Positions 1 through 9,309 are shown, numbered from the stretch's first letter. The stretch: 64,000 nucleotides of DNA from Centipeda periodontii DSM 2778 (GCF_000213975.1 NZ_GL892076.1:1603548-1667547), one strand, 5' to 3'. Translations and numbers: made by a program. Notes: a model not told the origin generated them from the sequence alone.

Positions 1-492
<492 letters not shown>

Positions 493-694
493 ATGTGAAG
501 AGCCTGTTGGCTCAAAAGTTCATTCTTGTAAAAGAATTGTGTTTCGTTGACTGACATCAACGATGTTGCATCTGGCTTGTTAGAGTTTCCTCTAACGTGT
601 TTTGCATTGTGTAGTTTTCAGGGTACATCCTGCGCCGCACAAGGCTTCAAGGCTCTTTCCAGTTCCTCGTAGCTCTCATCGGCGCGACTGTCAT

Positions 695-724
695 AATATA
701 ACACAAAGGGTTGACTCTCGTCAA
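695..724 (-). promoter_or_regulatory. rRNA operon promoter
   Basis: On the minus strand TTGACG (719-724) and TATATT (695-700) are separated by 18 nt, about 200 nt upstream of the 16S gene. The -35 box lies inside a 7-bp inverted repeat (GGGTTGA at 708-714 and TCAACCC at 721-727). The leader to 16S runs about 690 to 493. Confidence 0.7.
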
Positions 725-809
725 CCCCCTTTTTCAAGTTTTTCTCTGTTCGCTCGAAAAATCATATGCTATAATCAGTCTATCATAGATTAAAGAAGGA
801 AGTAATTTC

Positions 810-1550
810 ATGTATGAAGATACACACACGCTCATCCTCCCCGGCATCCGTGCTGAGATTCCACGCCCACCGTCCGAGGAAATTGTCTGCATCACAGGCG
901 GACGCGCACCTAAAGATGATTGGCTCAGAGCACTGATTGCACAGCGAGAAAAGAATGGTGCAAGGTGCCCCATATGGGCGATTGATCGCGGAGTGAATAT
1001 CACACACGCATTAGGGATTCTTCCCAACCGTCTCATTGGCGATGGTGACAGTGCGTCCATATTTCCAAAAATGTTTGCAAAACTACAGGGCGTGCAGATA
1101 GATTCCTTTCCCCGTGAAAAAGATTTCACAGATACAGAGCTTGCTCTTCAGATTGCTGCAGAGGAGATTGAGAGTCCGCTTGTCATCTTGACGGCGGCAT
1201 TCGGCGGGCGGCTCGACCATCTCATGAGCACTGCCGCCGTCGCCGCGCATGCCGCTATCCCCTGCGTACTCGCGGATGAACGCGAAACCCTATTCTATCT
1301 CCGTGCCGGTGAGGAACTAACCGTAACGTGCGAGAGTGCGCCGCGCGCGATCTCCCTCCTCCCATTTACTGCGGAATGCAGCGGGGTCAAGACACGCCGT
1401 CTATACTGGGAACTGGATAACGAGGATATCAGTGCACACAGTTCACGCGCGATCAGCAACGAGCTCGCCCCCGAATACAGAGGGGAGAAAAAATTTACCG
1501 TCTCCATCAAGACCGGCATCCTCGGTGTCTATCTCTGCCATAAAGAATAA
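810..1550 (+). CDS. thiN: Thiamine pyrophosphokinase
   Basis: Converts thiamine and ATP into thiamine diphosphate and AMP in the cytoplasm, the last step of thiamine salvage. The 246-residue product has the family's GDGDS motif (about 77-81), a KDFTDTE motif (about 104-110) and GGRLDH (about 132-137); these acidic residues bind Mg-ATP and thiamine. AAGGAAG precedes the ATG at a suitable distance, and a TATAAT sits at 770-775 without a good -35. It is followed 24 bp downstream by a TtcA-like gene on the same strand, so the two are probably co-transcribed up to the hairpin at 2384. The gene is divergent from the rRNA operon. Confidence 0.93.
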   Translation: MYEDTHTLILPGIRAEIPRPPSEEIVCITGGRAPKDDWLRALIAQREKNGARCPIWAIDRGVNITHALGILPNRLIGDGDSASIFPKMFAKLQGVQIDSFPREKDFTDTELALQIAAEEIESPLVILTAAFGGRLDHLMSTAAVAAHAAIPCVLADERETLFYLRAGEELTVTCESAPRAISLLPFTAECSGVKTRRLYWELDNEDISAHSSRAISNELAPEYRGEKKFTVSIKTGILGVYLCHKE

Positions 1551-1574
1551 CAACAAAGGAAGCGTTTTGATTTC

Positions 1575-2378
1575 ATGAATATCAACATTCCACAGTCCTA
1601 TTTCAGCAAGCTCATGCGTGCCGTTGTGGAGTTCGAACTGATCGAGGAGGGCGACCGCATCCTCATCGGCGTCTCGGGCGGCAAAGACAGCATTTTTCTC
1701 ACCTACGCGCTCGCCATCCTGCGCGAGCGTCTGAAAAGAGATTTTACCATCGCGGCATTCACCGTCAACCCGCAGTTTGACGATCCCTTTGACACCGATG
1801 CGATTGCGTCATTCTGCAAGCAGCTCGATGTCCCCTATGAGGTGGTCGATGTCGATATCGCAGGTGCGATTGCGGAGCAGGACGATAAAAGCCCCTGCTT
1901 TACCTGCGCGTTCTTTCGGCGCGGCGCAGTCAACCGCTACGCCGTAGCGCACCACATGAATAAGGTCGCCTACGCGCATCACCATGATGATGCCGTGGAG
2001 ACCTTTCTCATGAGTTTGTTCTACTCGGGGCAGCTGAACACCTTTCGCCCCAAGACCTACCTCGACAAGACGGATATCACCGTCATCCGCCCCCTCGTCT
2101 ACTTCCGCGAGCAGGAGATCGTCGACGCGATTCAGTACCACGGCTTCACGCCGATCCCCTCCCCCTGCCCGCACAACGGCAACACTACGCGTCAGACCGT
2201 CAAGGAGCTGATCGAAACGCTTGGCAAGGATAATCCGAACCTCTATAATCACCTCGCTGCAGGGATGCGCGAGGGCGCACTTGGCGAACTCTGGCCCGCA
2301 AGCAAGACGCGCAAGGAGATGGAGCACACCTACCGCGCATTTATGGCAAAGGGGGTAGCACCTCCCCTCCTCAGATAA
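1575..2378 (+). CDS. TtcA-family tRNA 2-thiolation PP-loop ATPase
   Basis: This 267-residue protein belongs to the PP-loop N-type ATP pyrophosphatase group that includes TtcA (2-thiocytidine in tRNA). SGGKDS (34-39) is the PP-loop. A PCFTC pair (C108, C111) and a later cysteine in SPCPHNG match the three cysteines that hold the 4Fe-4S cluster in TtcA enzymes; HHHDD is also conserved. The substrate base cannot be decided from sequence, because close homologues act on other tRNA positions. It is the second gene of a short unit with thiN and ends just before a strong bidirectional terminator. Confidence 0.85.
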   Translation: MNINIPQSYFSKLMRAVVEFELIEEGDRILIGVSGGKDSIFLTYALAILRERLKRDFTIAAFTVNPQFDDPFDTDAIASFCKQLDVPYEVVDVDIAGAIAEQDDKSPCFTCAFFRRGAVNRYAVAHHMNKVAYAHHHDDAVETFLMSLFYSGQLNTFRPKTYLDKTDITVIRPLVYFREQEIVDAIQYHGFTPIPSPCPHNGNTTRQTVKELIETLGKDNPNLYNHLAAGMREGALGELWPASKTRKEMEHTYRAFMAKGVAPPLLR

Positions 2379-2383
2379 AATCA

Positions 2384-2429
2384 AAAAAGCCGAACGATGA
2401 AGTTGTTTCACTTCGCCGTTCGGCTTTTT
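2384..2429. terminator. Bidirectional terminator between ttcA-like gene and guaB
   Basis: GCCGAACG pairs with CGTTCGGC, with an inner GAAG/CTTC extension, flanked by A and T runs on both sides. It serves the two convergent genes that end at 2378 and 2431. Confidence 0.85.
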
Positions 2430-2430
2430 G

Positions 2431-3936
2431 TCAGTCACGTCCAAGCTTGTCGCGCAGGATAACATCGTGTGCGCCACCCTCGACGATGCTGGTCGAGGAT
2501 ACGAGGGTGAGCTTCGCCTTTTCGCGGAACTCGGGCAGTGTGAGCGCACCGCAGTTGCACATGGTGGAGCGTATCTTGGAGAGTGTCGTCTCGACGTTGT
2601 CCTTGAGTGCTCCCGCATAGGGAACATAGGAGTCAACGCCCTCCTCGAAGGACAGCTTCTTGCTGCCGCCGAGGTCATAGCGCTGCCAGTTGCGCGCACG
2701 GTTCGAGCCCTCGCCCCAGTACTCCTTGTAGTACGTGCCGTTGACCATGACGCGATCCGTCGGGCTCTCGTCAAAGCGCGAGAAGTATCGTCCGAGCATG
2801 AGGAAATCCGCGCCCATCGCGAGTGCGAGTGTCATGTGGTAATCGTAGACGATACCGCCGTCTGAACAGATGGGGATGTAGATACCCGTTTCCTTAAAGT
2901 ATTTATCGCGTTCGGCACACACGTCAATGAGTGCCGTTGCCTGTCCACGTCCGATTCCTTTGGTCTCACGCGTGATGCAGATGGAGCCGCCACCAATACC
3001 GACCTTGATGAAATCAGCGCCTGCATTTGCGAGGAAGCGGAAACCCTCACCGTCGACGATATTGCCCGCACCGACCTTGACGGTATCGCCGTACTCCTCA
3101 CGGATGTGCTGGATCGTCAGACGCTGCCACTCAGAGAAGCCCTCAGAGGAGTCGATGCATAGGACATCCACCCCCGCTGCAAGAAGTGCGGGGACACGCT
3201 CGGAATAGTCACGTGTATTGATTCCCGCACCGACGATGTAACTCTTGTTGCTGTCGGTCAGCTCAAGCTCGTTCTCCTTGTTGTCGGTGTAGTCCTTACG
3301 AAACACCATATAGCGCAGGCGCTGATTCTTGTCGATGAGCGGGAGCATGTTCAGCTTGCGCTCCCAGATGAGGTCATTCGCCTGTGTGAGTGTAGTCTCA
3401 TCCGCATCTGCCCAAATGAGTTTTTCAAACGGGGTCATAAAGGTTGCGACCTTCGTATCGAGCGACATCCGCGAAACACGATAGTCACGACTCGTCACGA
3501 TGCCGACGAGCTTCCCATTCGCAGAACCGTCCTCCGTGACGGCCATCGTGGAATGCCCCGTCTTTGCAAGGAGTTCGAGTACGCCGCCGAGTGTAGTGTC
3601 GGGACTGATGTTGGAGTCGCTGCTGACAAAGCCCGACTTGTAGTTTTTCACGCGGGAGACCATCGCGGCCTCCGCCTCGATGGACTGCGATCCATAGATG
3701 AAGGAAATGCCTCCCTGCTTTGCAAGGGCAATCGCCATTGTGTCGTTCGAAACTGCCTGCATGATCGCGGAGGTCATGGGAATATTCATCGTGAGCGCCG
3801 GCTCCTCATCACGATGAAATTTAACCAACGGCGTACGCAGCGAGACATTTGCAGGGAAGCACTCTGTCGAGGAATAGCCTGGGACAAGCAGATACTCCGC
3901 AAATGTGTGCGATGGCTCGGTGTAATAATGCGCCAA
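2431..3936 (-). CDS. guaB: Inosine-5'-monophosphate dehydrogenase
   Basis: Oxidises IMP to XMP with NAD+, the committed step of GMP synthesis; guaA for the next step is at 28.3 kb. The 501-residue product has the TIM barrel with the catalytic loop GIGGGSIC (nucleophilic Cys), split by two CBS domains in the first half. The start is a TTG (3934-3936) preceded by AAGGAAGGG six bases away. The reading frame stays open upstream to 4074, but that extension is encoded by a repeat element (3967-4127) and is not protein-like. The promoter lies beyond the element at 4145-4173. Confidence 0.92.
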   Translation of the reverse strand: MAHYYTEPSHTFAEYLLVPGYSSTECFPANVSLRTPLVKFHRDEEPALTMNIPMTSAIMQAVSNDTMAIALAKQGGISFIYGSQSIEAEAAMVSRVKNYKSGFVSSDSNISPDTTLGGVLELLAKTGHSTMAVTEDGSANGKLVGIVTSRDYRVSRMSLDTKVATFMTPFEKLIWADADETTLTQANDLIWERKLNMLPLIDKNQRLRYMVFRKDYTDNKENELELTDSNKSYIVGAGINTRDYSERVPALLAAGVDVLCIDSSEGFSEWQRLTIQHIREEYGDTVKVGAGNIVDGEGFRFLANAGADFIKVGIGGGSICITRETKGIGRGQATALIDVCAERDKYFKETGIYIPICSDGGIVYDYHMTLALAMGADFLMLGRYFSRFDESPTDRVMVNGTYYKEYWGEGSNRARNWQRYDLGGSKKLSFEEGVDSYVPYAGALKDNVETTLSKIRSTMCNCGALTLPEFREKAKLTLVSSTSIVEGGAHDVILRDKLGRD

Positions 3937-3966
3937 CGAAACCCTTCCTTTCTGTGTCCGTCCTAA

Positions 3967-4127
3967 GGAAGCACTGATAAATTCAGCACCATCATCTTGG
4001 CGCATCTTTTTTGCCCGCACAACGCCTGCAAATCCTCCACAGAGCACCACTCTGCGTCCGGTTTGCCTCCTCAACCGGACGAAAAAATCTACGCCAATCT
4101 GACGGACTTCATTTTATCAGCGATTCC
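3967..4127 (-). mobile_element. MITE-like element, copy A (guaB leader)
   Basis: A 161-bp element with terminal inverted repeats (GGAAGCACTGATAAA at the left end; the right end reads GGAATCGCTGATAAA on the minus strand) and a perfect 4-bp target duplication CTAA at 3963-3966 and 4128-4131. Four more copies lie at 15241, 16871, 18885 and 26909. Two internal hairpins are present: arms CGTCCGG/CCGGACG and CAGAG/CTCTG. It has no transposase gene, so it would move only with help. It lies between the guaB promoter and ribosome-binding site and is therefore transcribed in the guaB leader. Confidence 0.85.
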
Positions 4128-4144
4128 CTAAAATTTTTCTGTCT

Positions 4145-4173
4145 AATATACGCGTTTCCGTGCGTCCTGTCAA
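4145..4173 (-). promoter_or_regulatory. guaB promoter
   Basis: Minus-strand TTGACA (4168-4173) and TATATT (4145-4150) with a 17-nt spacer. The predicted start near 4138 places the whole MITE copy A in the 5' untranslated region. Confidence 0.75.
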
Positions 4174-4221
4174 GGCATCGAACGTAATAAATGCCGCCGT
4201 TTTGAAAAATCCTGCATATGG

Positions 4222-4259
4222 TCAAAAAATCCCTAAGAGTATCACGTTTACTCTTAGGG
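4222..4259 (-). terminator. Terminator of tRNA-Leu
   Basis: CCCTAAGAGTA pairs with its complement around a six-base loop and is followed on the minus strand by ATTTTTTG. Confidence 0.85.
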
Positions 4260-4289
4260 AAAGTAATGCCGCATGGGCATAGTCTGCTA

Positions 4290-4376
4290 TGGTGCCGAAG
4301 GCCGGGGTCGAACCGGCACGTTGTTGCCAACGGCAGATTTTGAGTCTGCTGCGTCTGCCAATTCCGCCACTTCGGC
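4290..4376 (-). tRNA. tRNA-Leu (anticodon CAA)
   Basis: 87 nt with encoded CCA. The acceptor stem is GCCGAAG/CTTCGGC. The anticodon arm GCAGA-CTCAAAA-TCTGC gives CAA, reading UUG, and a long variable arm is present as expected for a class II tRNA. Confidence 0.95.
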
Positions 4377-4396
4377 AGTGATAAATTTGCTTCGTA

Positions 4397-4426
4397 ATTA
4401 TATCATTCCTGCAACGGATTTGTCAA
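4397..4426 (-). promoter_or_regulatory. tRNA-Leu promoter
   Basis: Minus-strand TTGACA (4421-4426) and TATAAT (4397-4402), 18-nt spacer, about 20 bp upstream of the tRNA. Confidence 0.75.
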
Positions 4427-4428
4427 TG

Positions 4429-4827
4429 TTACGTGAGATCGGCTTCAAGCTGTTGAATCAGCTCCATGTCCGCCTCAAACCACGGAACGCTGTAAAGGTC
4501 GGCGCGTCCGAGCCAGCGCCCTGCCGAGTGCACGCTCAGCTGCGGCTCACCCACAATGTGGCGGCAGATATAGAGGCGCATGTTCATGTGATACTCCGGA
4601 TAGTCGTGATCGACGATGCCGAGCAGGCGCTCCACGGCAACCTCGACACCCAGTTCCTCACGAATCTCACGCACAAGCGCCGCTTCATCCGTTTCCCCTG
4701 GCTCGACCTTGCCGCCCGCGAACTCCCATGTGCCGGCATAGGAACCGTAGCCGCGGCACGCACCGAACACCTTGCCGTCACGCAGGATCGCGCCCGCCAC
4801 AACATCAATATGCTTTCGTTCACTCAT
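4429..4827 (-). CDS. Nudix hydrolase, MutT-like
   Basis: The 132-residue protein carries a full Nudix box, from GGKVEPGETDEAA to REIREELGV (about residues 38-60), whose glutamates bind the metal for diphosphate hydrolysis. Length and the single-domain layout fit the MutT/8-oxo-dGTP diphosphatase group, which sanitises the nucleotide pool; the substrate is inferred from the family. It lies 3 bp downstream of gpsA on the same strand, so it is probably translated from the tcdA-gpsA message. Its stop is next to the tRNA-Leu promoter. Confidence 0.88.
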   Translation of the reverse strand: MSERKHIDVVAGAILRDGKVFGACRGYGSYAGTWEFAGGKVEPGETDEAALVREIREELGVEVAVERLLGIVDHDYPEYHMNMRLYICRHIVGEPQLSVHSAGRWLGRADLYSVPWFEADMELIQQLEADLT

Positions 4828-4830
4828 GTG

Positions 4831-5811
4831 CTATTCCTTCTCACTCTTCGTTGCACGCAGAAAAAGCTGCGTGAGCTGCTCACGCGGGTCCCGTCCCTTT
4901 GTTACGATCTCATAGACAGTCGTGGAGATGGGCAGGTCGACACCATAATCCTCTGAGAGCGCCATCAGCGCCTCTGCTGTGTAGACGCCCTCCGCAATCT
5001 TGTGAAAATCCCCTGCCGTTCCGCGCACAACGGCCTCCCCATAGCGGCGGTTGTTGCTGTGCGGGGAAAAGAGTGTCGCCTCATAGTCACCGAGATGCGA
5101 CAGTCCGTAGATCGTCTCTCCGTCGCCGCCCATCGCGCGCACGAGACGCACGAGCTCGCGCGTACCGCGTGCCATGAGCGCGCCCTTGAGACTGGCGTAG
5201 CTGAGCCCATCGAGCATACCTGCAGCGAGTCCGATGACGTTCTTCGCCGCCGCACCGACCTCCGTGCCGAGCAAGTCCTCACCGTAGTAAAAACGGATGA
5301 GCGGACTGCCGAGTACATCCACGAGCGCACGCAGCGCCTCCCTGTCCTCGCCGGCGAGCACCATGCAGTTCGGTATACCGCGCACGAAGTCCTGCACATG
5401 CCCGGGCCCCACCCAAACGACGGGCTTCACTGCGCTGCCAAGTTCCTCGCGCACCACGGTCGTAAGTCGTTTGCCCGTGCCGATCTCAAGTCCTTTCATG
5501 CAGAGGATAACGGTCTTTTTCGCAAGCTCCTCCCCGAGTCCCCATACACGTAAATCACAGAGGAAGGAACGCAGTGCCTGCGCGTGGATGGAGATAATAA
5601 GGATTTCTGCCGACTGAACCGCCTCATGCAGATCATCGGTCAGACGAATGTCGTCGGGCAAAGTCAGAAACTCGTTTGTCCGTGTTTCGCACAGTTCGGC
5701 GAGATGGGCGGAACCCGTGCGCCCCCAAAGGGTGACTGCGTGTCCCACGCGTGCGGCATACCACGCGTGAAACGACCCCCAACGTCCGCAGCCAAGAACA
5801 GCTACCCTCAT
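4831..5811 (-). CDS. gpsA: Glycerol-3-phosphate dehydrogenase [NAD(P)+]
   Basis: Reduces dihydroxyacetone phosphate to sn-glycerol 3-phosphate, the backbone for phospholipids. The 326-residue product has an N-terminal Rossmann motif GCGRWGS (about 8-14), the WVGPGH segment, and the helical domain with TEVGAAAKNVIG (catalytic Lys) and the SNNRRYG loop. The ATG overlaps the tcdA stop by 4 bp, indicating translational coupling. Length is typical of the family. Confidence 0.93.
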   Translation of the reverse strand: MRVAVLGCGRWGSFHAWYAARVGHAVTLWGRTGSAHLAELCETRTNEFLTLPDDIRLTDDLHEAVQSAEILIISIHAQALRSFLCDLRVWGLGEELAKKTVILCMKGLEIGTGKRLTTVVREELGSAVKPVVWVGPGHVQDFVRGIPNCMVLAGEDREALRALVDVLGSPLIRFYYGEDLLGTEVGAAAKNVIGLAAGMLDGLSYASLKGALMARGTRELVRLVRAMGGDGETIYGLSHLGDYEATLFSPHSNNRRYGEAVVRGTAGDFHKIAEGVYTAEALMALSEDYGVDLPISTTVYEIVTKGRDPREQLTQLFLRATKSEKE

Positions 5812-6542
5812 GACGATACCTCCACCCTGATATTCAAAAGATCACGGACAACGGCGCCCGCCATGATGAGACCTGCCACGGACGGCACAAAGGAGATGCT
5901 TGCGGGGACGGCATTGCACCCCGGTGCAGGTGTTTCTGCTCCACCTTCGGGTGTGCGCGGACGTTCACGCGAACAGACGACTTTGAGGCGCGGAACACCG
6001 CACTCCTTCAGCTTCTTCCGCAGGACGCGCGCGAGCGGATCGCCTTTCGTACGGTAGATGTCCATCACCTCGAAGAGTGTCGGGTCAAGCTTGTTCGCCG
6101 CCCCCATGCTTGCAATCAGCGGAATACCGCGTCGATGGCACTGCACGGCGAGGTCGATCTTTGCCGTGACGGTATCCACAGCGTCCAGTGCGTAGTCATA
6201 GTGGTGAGAAAAGAAACACTCCGCCTCCTCGGGCTGATAGAACGCACGGATTTCGTGCACCTCGCATGTGGGATTGATGGAGCGGATACGCTGCACCATC
6301 GTCTCTGTCTTATACGCGCCCACTGTCTCCGTCAGGGCATGAATCTGCCGGTTGATGTTCGTCGCGTCGATCACATCGTGGTCGACGAGGGTCAGCCTGC
6401 CGATCCCTGCGCGCGCAAGAGCCTCTGCCGCGTACGAGCCAACGCCGCCGATGCCAAATACTACAACGGACGTGGCGGCAAGGCGAGCCACGCCCTCCCT
6501 GCCCACGAGCATCTCTGTCCGCGCAAAGCGCCGATCGCGCAT
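5808..6542 (-). CDS. tcdA: tRNA threonylcarbamoyladenosine dehydratase (ThiF/MoeB family)
   Basis: E1-like ATP-dependent enzyme that cyclises t6A37 to ct6A in tRNAs reading ANN codons. GIGGVGSYAAEAL is the nucleotide-binding glycine loop, followed by DHDVIDATNINRQ (Asp and Arg that activate the substrate) and the DAVDTVTAK segment, all in the order seen in TcdA (formerly CsdL/YgdL). The ATG at 6542 is preferred over one at 6569 because AGGGGAAG lies directly before it. First gene of a unit with gpsA and the Nudix gene. Confidence 0.88.
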   Translation of the reverse strand: MRDRRFARTEMLVGREGVARLAATSVVVFGIGGVGSYAAEALARAGIGRLTLVDHDVIDATNINRQIHALTETVGAYKTETMVQRIRSINPTCEVHEIRAFYQPEEAECFFSHHYDYALDAVDTVTAKIDLAVQCHRRGIPLIASMGAANKLDPTLFEVMDIYRTKGDPLARVLRKKLKECGVPRLKVVCSRERPRTPEGGAETPAPGCNAVPASISFVPSVAGLIMAGAVVRDLLNIRVEVSS

Positions 6543-6636
6543 ATTCTTCCCCTGCCCTATCCATAGCACGTCAAAGAGCTGCGGCGGGGTGTGTTCCTCC
6601 GCAGCAGCTCCTTTCCGACAATCTTATGTGTGCACC

Positions 6637-7053
6637 TTACTTGACGACGAGCACGGGACACTTCGACTGCTCCACGACGTACTGACTAACGCTGCCGAGC
6701 AAGACGCCCTTCACGACACCGAGTCCGCGGCTGCCCATAACGATGAGATCGATGTCATTGGACTCCGCAAAGTCGAGAATAACCACCGCCGGAGATCCTG
6801 TATCCGAGAACGACTCCTTTTCCACACCTGCCGGTACCATTTCAAGTGCACGATCGAGGATGACGTTCCCCGCCTTCGTCACGGAGTCGAGAATCGCATC
6901 CGAGAGTACGGCATTGATCGCAAGCTGGTTGATGTTTGCGACGTAAAGAAAATTCAGCTTTGCTCCGCAGATCTCTGCGAGCATCACAGCCTTTTCAATC
7001 GCGCGGTCAGCCCCCTCAGAGCCATCCACCGGCACCAAAATATTCTTCATCAT
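6637..7053 (-). CDS. Universal stress protein, UspA family
   Basis: 138 residues with the Usp fold: N-terminal ILVPVDGSEGADRA and the C-terminal ATP-binding signature GSRGLGVVKGVLLGSVSQYV (G2xG9GS type). This marks it as an ATP-binding type, although no biochemical role can be assigned. It lies 42 bp downstream of a second Usp gene on the same strand and 94 bp upstream of tcdA. Confidence 0.9.
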   Translation of the reverse strand: MMKNILVPVDGSEGADRAIEKAVMLAEICGAKLNFLYVANINQLAINAVLSDAILDSVTKAGNVILDRALEMVPAGVEKESFSDTGSPAVVILDFAESNDIDLIVMGSRGLGVVKGVLLGSVSQYVVEQSKCPVLVVK

Positions 7054-7095
7054 GGCAGTTCCTCCTCACTTTACAGAACATGAACCATATGGACA

Positions 7096-7545
7096 TTACT
7101 CAGCGCTTCCTGCGACCATTACGCTGGAATGCGCGTGCTCCAAGACGGTCTGCGTGACGCTCCCGAGAAGAAATCCGCTCACACGGGAGAGCTTTCGCCC
7201 GCCAATGACGACAAGCCCGATGTTCGTTTCGTCAATGAAGCGCAGGATCTCATCTGCGGGCACGCCTGTGCGATGCACGCGTTCATACAGAATTTCATTG
7301 GGTAGCAGTTTAAGTGCGGCGATAAAAATCTCGTGTGCCTCCTCTGCCGCAGGTCTGACAATGCTCTCCGGGAGCCACAGAACATCCCCCTCATCTGTGC
7401 TCTTGTCGAACGGGGACACATAGAGCAGGTACACGGTCGCGTGCATGGTACGTGCTATTTCACCTGCCAGACGAACCGCCCGCAGGGACTCCTGCGACCC
7501 ATCCACAGGAACCAGTATGCGCGCGTATTTCAGATATTGCTCCAT
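7096..7545 (-). CDS. Universal stress protein, UspA family
   Basis: 149 residues, with ILVPVDGSQESLRA near the N-terminus and GGRKLSRVSGFLLGSVTQTV near the C-terminus. It is a diverged tandem neighbour of the Usp gene at 6637-7053, most likely an old duplication. A possible minus-strand -35 TTGACA is at 7593-7598, but no convincing -10 follows. Confidence 0.9.
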   Translation of the reverse strand: MEQYLKYARILVPVDGSQESLRAVRLAGEIARTMHATVYLLYVSPFDKSTDEGDVLWLPESIVRPAAEEAHEIFIAALKLLPNEILYERVHRTGVPADEILRFIDETNIGLVVIGGRKLSRVSGFLLGSVTQTVLEHAHSSVMVAGSAE

Positions 7546-7643
7546 CGCGCACCTCCCGTCCCGCCTTGTTTGATGTATTTATTCGCGAAATTCTGTCAAA
7601 CTCCTTCTTTATTCTGACGATTATTCGTGTCAGCGAAAATAAA

Positions 7644-7672
7644 TTGACGTGCCTCATCGAAAATGATAGACT
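7644..7672 (+). promoter_or_regulatory. Promoter of threonine ammonia-lyase operon
   Basis: TTGACG (7644-7649) and TAGACT (7667-7672), 17-nt spacer. The start codon follows 38 bp later, behind ATGGAGGCAATG. Confidence 0.6.
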
Positions 7673-7710
7673 GACCTCACATATAAGTAAGTAAATGGAG
7701 GCAATGACAC

Positions 7711-8958
7711 ATGGGAGAAGAACAAACTATGCTGACGGATGAGGAAGTCGCCCAGTCCACACGTATTTCGGATATTTATGCTGCGGCAAAGCGGCTCGAA
7801 GGCATTGTGCGCAAGACTCCACTGGTCTACAGTGAGTTCTTCTCTGAGATCTCCGGCAACGCCACCTATCTGAAACTCGAAAATCTCCAAACCACGGGCG
7901 CATTCAAGCTGCGCGGCGCATACAACCGCATCTCCATGCTCACGGAGGAGGAGAAAGCGCGCGGCGTCATCACCGCCTCAGCGGGCAATCACGCACAAGG
8001 GGTCGCCTACGCTTCACAGAAACTCGGTGTCAATGCCGTCATATGCATGCCCGCGACGACACCAATTCTCAAGGTTGAGGCGACACGCGCCCTCGGCGCG
8101 ACAGTTGTTCTCCACGGAAACGGATTCGACGACGCCTATGCGCACAGTCTTGAGCTCCAAAAGGAAAAGGGCTACGTCTACATTCATCCGTTCAACGACC
8201 GTGATGTGATCGTTGGTCAGGGCACCATCGCCCTCGAGGTGATCGATGCGCTCAAGGACGTGGATGCAATCCTCGTCCCCGTCGGCGGGGGCGGACTTTC
8301 CTCCGGCATTGCGCTCGCGGTGAAACTTGTCAATCCGCAGGTAAAGGTCATCGGTGTCGAGCCGGAAAACGCCGCCTGCATGAAGGCGGCACTCTCCTGC
8401 GGGCGCACAATCACCCTCCCTTCTGCCGATACCGTCGCTGACGGCTGCGCCGTCCGTACGGCGGGCAAACTCACACTCGAATTCTGCCGTCTTTATCTCG
8501 ATGAGATCATCACGGTCTCCGAGATGGAGATCATGAGCGCACTGCTTTCACTCATTGAAAAGCACAAACTTATCGCCGAGGGGGCGGGCGTCCTTTCCCT
8601 CGCAGCGCTCAGCAAACTCCGCATGAAGGACAAAAAAGTCGCCGTCCTCATCAGCGGCGGCAACATCGACATATCAACAATCTCCGCGCTCATTTCCAAG
8701 GCACTTATCTCGCGCGCCAGAGTGTTCCGCTTCTCCGTCCAGCTCCCTGACAAGCCGGGGCAGCTGCTCACAGTCGCGCAGATCCTCACCGATCAGGACG
8801 CAAACGTCATCCGTCTCGACCACGATCAGACGATGGTGACGGACAGCTTCCAAAAGGTGCAGCTCACCGTCACGGTGGAAACGCATGGACAGGAGCACAT
8901 CGATCGTATTGTCTATGCGCTTGCAGCAAACGGCTTTGAGATCAATAAAATTTACTGA
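7711..8958 (+). CDS. ilvA: Threonine ammonia-lyase with C-terminal ACT domain
   Basis: PLP enzyme that deaminates threonine to 2-oxobutyrate, feeding isoleucine synthesis or threonine catabolism. The 415-residue product has the PLP lysine in GAFKLRGA (about 66-73), the phosphate-binding loop VGGGGLSSG and a C-terminal ACT domain (about 335-415). One ACT domain and this length fit the ~400-residue class, between short catabolic TdcB and long two-ACT IlvA, so whether the role is biosynthetic or catabolic is open. An ArsR-type regulator follows after 25 bp. Confidence 0.92.
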   Translation: MGEEQTMLTDEEVAQSTRISDIYAAAKRLEGIVRKTPLVYSEFFSEISGNATYLKLENLQTTGAFKLRGAYNRISMLTEEEKARGVITASAGNHAQGVAYASQKLGVNAVICMPATTPILKVEATRALGATVVLHGNGFDDAYAHSLELQKEKGYVYIHPFNDRDVIVGQGTIALEVIDALKDVDAILVPVGGGGLSSGIALAVKLVNPQVKVIGVEPENAACMKAALSCGRTITLPSADTVADGCAVRTAGKLTLEFCRLYLDEIITVSEMEIMSALLSLIEKHKLIAEGAGVLSLAALSKLRMKDKKVAVLISGGNIDISTISALISKALISRARVFRFSVQLPDKPGQLLTVAQILTDQDANVIRLDHDQTMVTDSFQKVQLTVTVETHGQEHIDRIVYALAANGFEINKIY

Positions 8959-8983
8959 ATAGGAAGAAAGGATACCCCAGCGT

Positions 8984-9295
8984 ATGACTGTCGCCCCAAT
9001 GAAATGTATCGATCAGGATACGGCACAGCACCTCGCCGACCTGTTTAAAACACTCGGCGATCCCACCCGCATCAAGATTCTCTCCCTGCTTGCAGCGGCG
9101 GAGGAACTGCGTGTCTATGACATTGCAGACGGACTGGAGATGGGACAGTCCGCCATTTCCCATCAGCTGCGCGTTCTCCGCAGCGCCCGCCTCGTAAAAT
9201 TTCGCCGCGACGGCAAAGAAGTACTCTACTCGATTGACGACGACCACGTTCTGAAACTCCTCAGTCAAGGACTTGAACACGTACAGCACACATGA
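8984..9295 (+). CDS. ArsR/SmtB-family metal sensor repressor (CzrA-like)
   Basis: 103-residue winged-helix repressor. The recognition helix region reads MGQSAISHQLRVLRSARLV (about 57-75). The C-terminal helix contains an exact DXHX10HXXH pattern (DDHVLKLL...HVQH, about 86-102), the alpha-5 zinc site of SmtB and CzrA. By family knowledge, Zn(II) or Co(II) binding would release it from DNA. It has no cysteine alpha-3 site. No transporter gene is adjacent; it follows ilvA and overlaps the upstream ATG of the NlpC gene, so its target is unknown. Confidence 0.88.
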   Translation: MTVAPMKCIDQDTAQHLADLFKTLGDPTRIKILSLLAAAEELRVYDIADGLEMGQSAISHQLRVLRSARLVKFRRDGKEVLYSIDDDHVLKLLSQGLEHVQHT

Positions 9296-9309
9296 AAGGA
9301 TGTTGTTTC

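Noticed and set aside
3937-4074. N-terminal extension of guaB
   Set aside because: The extra codons are entirely encoded by MITE copy A and a good ribosome-binding site exists only at the TTG at 3936.
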